Source of the DNA: an uncultured Alphaproteobacteria bacterium
Lineage (GTDB): Bacteria > Pseudomonadota > Alphaproteobacteria > UBA7887
Length of the DNA stretch: 44,039 bases
Reading direction: 5' to 3'
NCBI GenBank assembly: GCA_902562525.1
Contig: CACETT010000007.1
Location: 1 to 44,039 of the forward strand
The position numbers and the translations under genes are program-made. A model generated the notes under the pieces. That model searched no databases, was not told the origin of the DNA, and saw nothing but the letters and a program-made list of their open reading frames with translations. Shown piece after piece: positions 38,022-44,039 of this stretch (position 1 is its first letter; every line of letters starts with the position of its first letter).

Positions 38022-39668
38022 TTAACCACGCACTTTTGAGAGTTTAAGAACAGAGCTCCAGGGATCGGGCATTTCGCCTATCGGAGCCTCGATAAGTACT
38101 GGAGCCTCCATTTTAAAGGCCTCCTCTAGACGGTCTTGCAAAGCTTGGGGAGAAGTGGCGCGGAGCCCCACCACACCAAAAGACTCGGCAAGTTTCGTGA
38201 AGTTTGGGTTTGTTAGATCACTAGCAATGGTCCGGTTTCCGTAACGTAATTTTTGTATGCGTTGGACGTTGCCAAAAGCGCCGTCATTAAAAACAACGGC
38301 AACTAAATTAATTCCATGACGAACAGCTGTCGACATCTCTTGCACGTTATACATAAAGCCACCATCACCATTTATGGAAAGTGCAGGTACGTTTGGGCGG
38401 GCTACTTTTACGCCCAATCCCGTAGCATATCCCCAACCCAGAGTCCCTTGATAACCGGAGCCGATAAAACTTCTTGGGCTATAAACTGGCATGGCGTAGC
38501 GGCTGATGTAGCTGACCTGTGTTAACTCATCAATGAAGATGCCGTTCTCAGGTAGGCCGTTTCGGATGGCTTCGACGTACGCTAGCTGGGGAGCTAGTGG
38601 GGCAAGCTTTTTGGTTGTTCTGGCACGAGCTTCATCAAGTTCTTCTCTGCGAGAATTGCGGATTGAATTGTGTTTAGGTAGGGCCTCTGCAAGGGCGTTA
38701 AGAACCGATGCTGCGTCGCCCACTATTCCTATCTCAGGCCTGGTAATGCGGCTCATTTCCTCTTGTGATAGGTCAATGCGGATGATTTTGAGTTCTTTAT
38801 CTACCCCCCAACGTTGTTGATGCGGCTGCATACGGGTTCCAACACCAAGCACCACGTCCGCGTTCTTCCAAAGGTCCTCACCCGTTGGCATAGTGATGGA
38901 GAGGTGGTGGCGCGAATCCAGCACTCCACGGCCCATAAAATATGCACAGACTGGTGCTTCCAACATTTCCGCAACATGCTGGACCTCAGCGCTTGCGTCT
39001 TGTGCCCCGCCACCAACTATTATCATCGGGTTCTTCGCAGCCCCTAAGAGTTTTGCTGCGTCTTCTACTTTATCGATATCGACAGGCGGGGTCTGGATAT
39101 CAGCCGGATGGTTTGGGATTACAACGGGAGCTCTGCGACCCCAGACGTCTATTGGACATTCAAGCCCGACAGGTCGTGGACGGCCTGCACCTAACTGGCG
39201 GAAGGCTTCTTGAGTGAGACGTGCTGCATCGCTTGGGCTTTCAATGCGCTCCGCCCATTTTGTCATGGTGCGCAAAATACCTATTTGGTCACGCACTTCG
39301 TGCAAGAGCCCGTAACCCCGGTCAATTGAAGCTAAGTTGATTTGGCCTAGCAACGCTAAAACTTTTGAGTTCGTGCTGTACGCTGTTGCTAGCGCTGCCG
39401 AAGCGTTAAGGAAACCAGGGCCCGGCACCACGCAAAAAGCGGATGGTTTTCCGGTTGCTAATGATGCGCCCAGGGCCATGTAGGCCGAAGCTTGCTCATG
39501 TCGGGTGTGAATAGGACGTAGTTCGTCTGTACGTGCATGCAGTGCGTCAAAGAATAAATCATTTTGAACGCCTGGTAGACAAAATAATGTGTCTATTTCA
39601 TTACGGATCAAACCGTCAACGACGGCTTCGCCACTGGTCATAGATTTAGTCGTTGGATTTTTATCCAT
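38022..39668 (-). CDS. Thiamine-pyrophosphate-dependent enzyme (acetolactate synthase large-subunit-like)
   Basis: HEQASAYMALGASLATGKPSAFCVVPGPGFLNASAALATAY; TPP motif INGDGGFMYNVQEMSTAVRHGINLVAVVFNDGAFGNVQ. Confidence 0.92.
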   Translation of the reverse strand: MDKNPTTKSMTSGEAVVDGLIRNEIDTLFCLPGVQNDLFFDALHARTDELRPIHTRHEQASAYMALGASLATGKPSAFCVVPGPGFLNASAALATAYSTNSKVLALLGQINLASIDRGYGLLHEVRDQIGILRTMTKWAERIESPSDAARLTQEAFRQLGAGRPRPVGLECPIDVWGRRAPVVIPNHPADIQTPPVDIDKVEDAAKLLGAAKNPMIIVGGGAQDASAEVQHVAEMLEAPVCAYFMGRGVLDSRHHLSITMPTGEDLWKNADVVLGVGTRMQPHQQRWGVDKELKIIRIDLSQEEMSRITRPEIGIVGDAASVLNALAEALPKHNSIRNSRREELDEARARTTKKLAPLAPQLAYVEAIRNGLPENGIFIDELTQVSYISRYAMPVYSPRSFIGSGYQGTLGWGYATGLGVKVARPNVPALSINGDGGFMYNVQEMSTAVRHGINLVAVVFNDGAFGNVQRIQKLRYGNRTIASDLTNPNFTKLAESFGVVGLRATSPQALQDRLEEAFKMEAPVLIEAPIGEMPDPWSSVLKLSKVRG

Positions 39669-39818
39669 TGTAGATTTCTCTATGGTTTTTATCTTACGAG
39701 AGATAAACTTGTTCTAGATAAGAGGTATATATAATTAACATAAAGTGGCGGATATATGCCAGCCATATACAAGTTGTACGGGGTAACCCATTAAATCAGT
39801 ATTTCGAAGGAGCTAGGT

Positions 39819-40568
39819 ATGTCGAAGATTTCAAATATTGACATGAGTCCTGTGGAGATTGCACAGGAAGTTCTTGATGGATTCAAGGAGATTCCCACGG
39901 CAACGGTGTACAATGGACTTAGAAATTTTGGATCCTCGTTTTGTGTGTGTGAGGGCATTCAAAATCTGACGCCTTTTGTACCTGGTAAGGAGCGGTTTGC
40001 AGCGAGGGCACGTACTTTGAAATTTATGCCGTTTCGGCCGGATATTGCGAGCGAGAATACGGGAGATGTTAATTCGCCAGAGTATCGTGCCATGGGACGC
40101 TGCGGTCCCGGAGATGTGCTGGTTGCAGACATAGGTGGACGGGTTCAGGACGTCGTGGCTGGGGATGTAAAATTATTGCAACTCGCGATGAATAATGCGG
40201 ATGGCGCGGTGATAGATGGCGCTATCCGAGATCTAGATGTCCTTCTGGACGAGAATTATGGACTAACTATATATGCCAAGGCACGCAGTTTTCACGGCAA
40301 CCCAAGCAGTCTCCCGGCGGAAGAAAATGTGCAAATTCAGTGTGGAGGAGCCTTAGTGCGTCCGGGTGACATAATGGTTGGGGATAATGACGGGGTTCTC
40401 GTTGTTCCCTCATGGTTGGCGGAAAAGGTTTTAGACTGGGCTGTTGAGCATGAGGGAGCAGAAAATTTGGTAAAAGAAAAGATAAAAGAAGAAAAAGCTA
40501 TACCTGGGAAGTATTATCCACCCACCCAGGAAACAATAGAAGAGTGGAGAAGAAAGAACTCGGAATAA
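39819..40568 (+). CDS. RraA-family protein (possible HMG/CHA-type aldolase)
   Basis: GPGDVLVADIGGRVQDVVAGDVKLLQLAMNNADGAVIDGAIRDLDVL; VRPGDIMVGDNDGVLVVP. Confidence 0.88.
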   Translation: MSKISNIDMSPVEIAQEVLDGFKEIPTATVYNGLRNFGSSFCVCEGIQNLTPFVPGKERFAARARTLKFMPFRPDIASENTGDVNSPEYRAMGRCGPGDVLVADIGGRVQDVVAGDVKLLQLAMNNADGAVIDGAIRDLDVLLDENYGLTIYAKARSFHGNPSSLPAEENVQIQCGGALVRPGDIMVGDNDGVLVVPSWLAEKVLDWAVEHEGAENLVKEKIKEEKAIPGKYYPPTQETIEEWRRKNSE

Positions 40569-40614
40569 GAATTGGCTGGTTTTTGAACAAACGTATGTAC
40601 GATGAAGTAATATT

Positions 40615-41505
40615 ATGATTATTAGATCTTGGTTATTCGTGCCTGGAGATAGTGAGAAAAAACTAAAAAGGGCGCGAGAGAATGAAGCTGATGCACTTAT
40701 TTTAGACTTGGAAGACTCCGTTTCGGATGACCGTCAGGAAATGGCACGTTCCATGGTTTGTGATTTTTTAAAAGCCAACATGGACCGGTCTCGGAAGAAG
40801 CTATATGTCCGATGTAACCCATTAGATACAGAACTGGCTCTGGCAGATTTGGCTGCAGTAATGCCAGGGCTTCCAGATGGTATTTGCCTGCCAAAGGTTT
40901 ATTCTGTGAAGGATGTTAATACCCTTTGCAACTATTTATCGGCGTTAGAGGCAAGGGAAGACATTGAACAGATGTCGACTAAGATTTTTCCTGTTTCGAC
41001 TGAAACTGCTGCCTCTGTTCTGACCTTCCATACCTATTTGGATGGAGTAAGCGACCGCCTGATTGGAATGACTTGGGGGGCAGAAGATTTAGCTGCTGCC
41101 CTGGGGGCTAGTGATAACCGTAGTCCAGATGGGGAGTATGACGACGTATATAAACAGGTTAGGGGGCTCTGTTTAGCGACTTGTCGTGCGATTGGTGTGC
41201 AGCCCATTGGGGCTTTGGTGACTAACTTTCGGGATGATAAAGCTTTAGAGGACGATTGTTTGCGTGACCGTAAGGCGGGTTTTATTGGAAAAATCGCAAT
41301 TCACCCCTCCCAACCACCAATTATTAATAAGGCGTTTACTCCGAGCAAAGACGAGATTTCCCATGCAGTCCGGGTCATAGAGCTTTTCGAAGCGAATCCT
41401 GGAGTGGGCACATTAGGAATGGATGGAAAAATGTTGGACATGCCTCATTTGAAACAGGCGCGAGCTATATTAGAGCTCTCAAGACACTTAGCCGATATCG
41501 AGTAA
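40615..41505 (+). CDS. HpcH/HpaI-family CoA ester lyase (CitE-like)
   Basis: RSWLFVPGDSEKKLKRARENEADALILDLEDSVSDDRQEMAR; GMTWGAEDLAAALGA; GKIAIHPSQPPIIN. Confidence 0.93.
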   Translation: MIIRSWLFVPGDSEKKLKRARENEADALILDLEDSVSDDRQEMARSMVCDFLKANMDRSRKKLYVRCNPLDTELALADLAAVMPGLPDGICLPKVYSVKDVNTLCNYLSALEAREDIEQMSTKIFPVSTETAASVLTFHTYLDGVSDRLIGMTWGAEDLAAALGASDNRSPDGEYDDVYKQVRGLCLATCRAIGVQPIGALVTNFRDDKALEDDCLRDRKAGFIGKIAIHPSQPPIINKAFTPSKDEISHAVRVIELFEANPGVGTLGMDGKMLDMPHLKQARAILELSRHLADIE

Positions 41506-41606
41506 TTGAAAAGCATAGTGAGGTAGAGGGCGCGAAATGACTCTACTGTTGGCACTATTATTAATTAAAAGCACTGCGCATTCTTTTAATTCAAGATCAA
41601 TCTAAT

Positions 41607-41644
41607 AATAACAGGCCCCCATCAATAGTTGGGGGCCTGTTATT
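41607..41644. terminator. Strong bidirectional Rho-independent terminator
   Basis: Perfect 15-bp stem AATAACAGGCCCCCA / TGGGGGCCTGTTATT with 8-nt loop, between convergent genes. Confidence 0.9.
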
Positions 41645-41657
41645 TTAGTATCGGGAT

Positions 41658-42158
41658 TTACGGCAATTCGTAATTAAAGCTTTGGTTGCAGTGTAATTCC
41701 CCATCAGTGCCGGCCCACGAGCACTTCCATGGCCCGCTCCCGGTGATGCCTTGATATTTTCCAGTGCCGCCTGCTATCACGTTGACGCCTTCTCCGCCAC
41801 CGTTATTTGCTGAGGGGTCACCATGGAAATCTGTGTAAATACGGTCACCATCTTGATCTGACCAGAAACAATACCCCTTATTACGAGTATCTCCATTGTT
41901 CACGAAAAAGCTGTAATGACATTGGGCGCCTCCCATGTGTAGTGGGCCGCTACCATTATCATTGTACGTAATGCCCCTACAAGTTCCTGTTCCGATCATA
42001 GCTCCATCGGCAGGTGTCGCCACGTGGTTGTTAGGACACGCCCAACCTGTGTGATAGCTTATGGTTCCCGATTTTGCCAAATGACCGTCTGCCCATGAGG
42101 CATTTGCAAATAGTACAACAGCAATTCCAGCAGAGATAATACCTAAAATAGTTTTCAT
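41658..42158 (-). CDS. Small exported protein with DQDGD / GGTGKY motifs, related to the 26418-26849 product
   Basis: Signal peptide MKTILGIISAGIAVVLFANASWA; CFWSDQDGDRIYTDF...GGEGVNVIAGGTGKYQGITGSG; SD-like GGGAGGAG on the minus strand. Confidence 0.75.
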   Translation of the reverse strand: MKTILGIISAGIAVVLFANASWADGHLAKSGTISYHTGWACPNNHVATPADGAMIGTGTCRGITYNDNGSGPLHMGGAQCHYSFFVNNGDTRNKGYCFWSDQDGDRIYTDFHGDPSANNGGGEGVNVIAGGTGKYQGITGSGPWKCSWAGTDGELHCNQSFNYELP

Positions 42159-42464
42159 TTTTTTTAGCTCCTCCCGAGCTTTTTTTTAACACCCAAATAA
42201 TTGGGCAACAAACAACACCTTGAAAAGGTGGTCCAAGAAACTAGTATAATTTGGCGTATCATAAAAGGTGAAAATTGGTCATTTTAGTCTAATTGCGTAC
42301 TTTTTTTGGTCGTCTTAGTGGGGGCATGCCGCCCATCACCAGTGCTTCGAGAAATTGCGTCGTTGACGGTGTTGAGGTGATGTTATTGCAGTCAAATTAA
42401 ACGACGGGCCATCGATGTGGTCTACTCCCTGTTTCTATCAATTTGAATATTAGTTTTCTTAAAA

Positions 42465-42481
42465 GGAGATCTAGTATCTCC
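42465..42481. terminator. Hairpin at the end of the DUF1501 gene, probable terminator
   Basis: GGAGAT-CTAGT-ATCTCC with T-runs on both sides (CTTTTTTT on plus; TTTT on minus); just past the minus-strand stop at 42490. Confidence 0.65.
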
Positions 42482-42489
42482 AGCTTTTT

Positions 42490-43749
42490 TTATCCAAATA
42501 TATTTAGCCCTGCAAACTCCCGGTGAAGAACATCCTTAGCTTGAACACCTAACCACTCATTGATAAGGCTAGCATAGACCCGTCGATAGTCCGTAGTATG
42601 GATAAGATTTCCATTGTCTAATTCAGTTAGGCTAGGGGGGGTTCCATATTGACCTCCTTTTACCTTGTTCCCTATCACGTAGACTGGTGTTGCAGTGCCA
42701 TGGTCGGTGCCCCCGCTAGCGTTCTCTGGGACCCGGCGGCCGAACTCAGTAAAGACCATCATGCTGATATCATCTCCCAGCCCAATCCGATCCATATCCT
42801 CTATGAATCCATGTATGGGGTCTGACGCATACGCAAGTAGGCGGGCGTGCAAGTCAAGTTGGTGCACATGTGTATCAAATTCATTATTTCGATATTGAAC
42901 ATAATAAAATTGGGTAGGCATTCCTGCCTCAATCAGTGAGGCAACTTTGCGTAAGTCTCTGGCGATAGGTACTTCCAATCCGTAGTTTACTGGTGTTGAA
43001 TAAGCCTCCCACGCGTTTCTGACGAAATCCGCGCTTTTCATGGCGCTTGTGGCAACATCACTAATAAAACTCAAGTTTGAGTTAGACGAGTTATCTGATC
43101 CTGTTAAAGAGCTTAGCAATGGCATTTGTTCATACCGGCCTTTTCTCAAAAAGCGTGATGGGTCATCAAAGACAAGGGGTGTATGAACTCCTGATCGTGC
43201 GGCAAGAGATTGCTGGCTCGCCACATTCACAATAAAATTTTCCACGGCTTTAGGACTAAGTGAATCGGCGGTACGCCCAATCCAGCCCAGCTTTTCTCCT
43301 GCTACGGGGACGCCTGTGTGCCAGAAACCCATAGCTGCAAAATGAGATAAAATGGGATTTTCATATCCACAGCCATGAATCAAAGCAAATCGACCATCTT
43401 TATAGAGACGTTCAAAACCAGTTAAGGAAGGATGAAAGCCAAAGTGATCATCGATTTTAAGAACCTGGTTAGCTGGGATAGCGAGTTGGGGCCGTTGTTG
43501 GTAGTAGGCATCATCTCCATAGGGTATCACAGTATTGAGGCCATCATTGCCCCCATCTAACTCTACCACCACCAAAATTCTTTTACGGTGGCCGCTGTCG
43601 ACTGATGATTTACCCTCAACCGGTGTTCCACTAACGGGCTCAGAAAATGTTAAGGGAAAGGTCGCGCTAGCGCCTATCCCGGCAAGACTTCCTCGCAAAA
43701 TATCCCTTCGGTTAAAGCGAGGAGAGTGGAGCCGGAGCCACGGATTCAC
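42490..43749 (-). CDS. DUF1501 protein with Tat-type signal
   Basis: FNRRDILRGSLAGIGASATFPL; LVVVELDGGNDGLNTVIPYGDDAYYQQRPQLAIP; MMVFTEFGRRVPENASGGTDHGTATPVYVIG. Confidence 0.93.
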   Translation of the reverse strand: MNPWLRLHSPRFNRRDILRGSLAGIGASATFPLTFSEPVSGTPVEGKSSVDSGHRKRILVVVELDGGNDGLNTVIPYGDDAYYQQRPQLAIPANQVLKIDDHFGFHPSLTGFERLYKDGRFALIHGCGYENPILSHFAAMGFWHTGVPVAGEKLGWIGRTADSLSPKAVENFIVNVASQQSLAARSGVHTPLVFDDPSRFLRKGRYEQMPLLSSLTGSDNSSNSNLSFISDVATSAMKSADFVRNAWEAYSTPVNYGLEVPIARDLRKVASLIEAGMPTQFYYVQYRNNEFDTHVHQLDLHARLLAYASDPIHGFIEDMDRIGLGDDISMMVFTEFGRRVPENASGGTDHGTATPVYVIGNKVKGGQYGTPPSLTELDNGNLIHTTDYRRVYASLINEWLGVQAKDVLHREFAGLNIFG

Positions 43750-43798
43750 GGTGCTAGCTCATTTACAAAAACATCCATTTTTTAGATCCTAGTACATT

Positions 43799-44032
43799 CT
43801 AAGAAAGTTGGTATTCAGGGGTGCTCATAATTAAATGAACGAGCATCCGAAGAGGCTCTTCTAGATAGGTAATTGATGTCTTTATATCTTTGGTCCCTAG
43901 TTCACGATTAAGAAATGCAGTTAGCCAAGTCTGATGTTCTAGAGAAAGCGGAACTCGAAGTAAGAGGTTGTGGAAATAACGAACTGCTTGGTCAGTTGTT
44001 TCAATTTTTTCATTCATTACTATTTCAACCAA
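43799..44032 (-). CDS. DUF1800 protein, C-terminal fragment truncated by window edge
   Basis: C-terminal pattern (RMLVHLIMSTPEYQLS) and position immediately upstream of DUF1501; no stop in the residual frame to the window edge. Confidence 0.7.
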   Translation of the reverse strand: MVEIVMNEKIETTDQAVRYFHNLLLRVPLSLEHQTWLTAFLNRELGTKDIKTSITYLEEPLRMLVHLIMSTPEYQLS

Positions 44033-44039
44033 ATTAATT

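Noticed and set aside
42215-42230. CACCTT-GAA-AAGGTG hairpin upstream of the 41658-42158 gene
   Set aside because: Short stem with no T-run; could be chance.

Overview
The window looks like a chromosomal segment of an alphaproteobacterium. This is inferred from gene content and order; no database search was run.

Positions 1-24424 are mostly conserved backbone: scpA (truncated by the window edge)-scpB, a three-gene Fe3+-type ABC transporter, tatABC, serS, surE, pcm, a LysM/M23 lipoprotein, a DUF815-type ATPase, yajC-secD-secF, a Mth938-domain gene, trmFO, an FMN alpha-hydroxyacid dehydrogenase, gyrA, coaD, a cyclophilin, queA, tgt and tRNA-Lys(UUU).

Downstream of the tRNA the content is accessory. 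It includes small exported proteins of unknown function (among them a tandem paralogous pair), an orphan TRAP-type binding protein, a divergent zinc-acquisition locus, a DUF3237-like exported protein, a NYN-domain protein, a TPP enzyme / RraA-like / CitE-like module, and a DUF1501-DUF1800 pair (the latter truncated).

The strongest candidate system is the zinc locus at about 28.4-35.7 kb. On the minus strand it carries zur, an outer-membrane barrel, znuA-like, znuB-like and merC. On the plus strand it carries a ZrgA/DUF2796 protein, a LolD/MacB-like ATPase, an FtsX-like permease and a DUF3299 protein. A good Zur-box palindrome lies between the two arms. The ZrgA-like protein contains six near-perfect 18-bp repeats encoding HDDHAD, and no znuC accompanies the znuA/znuB-like genes.
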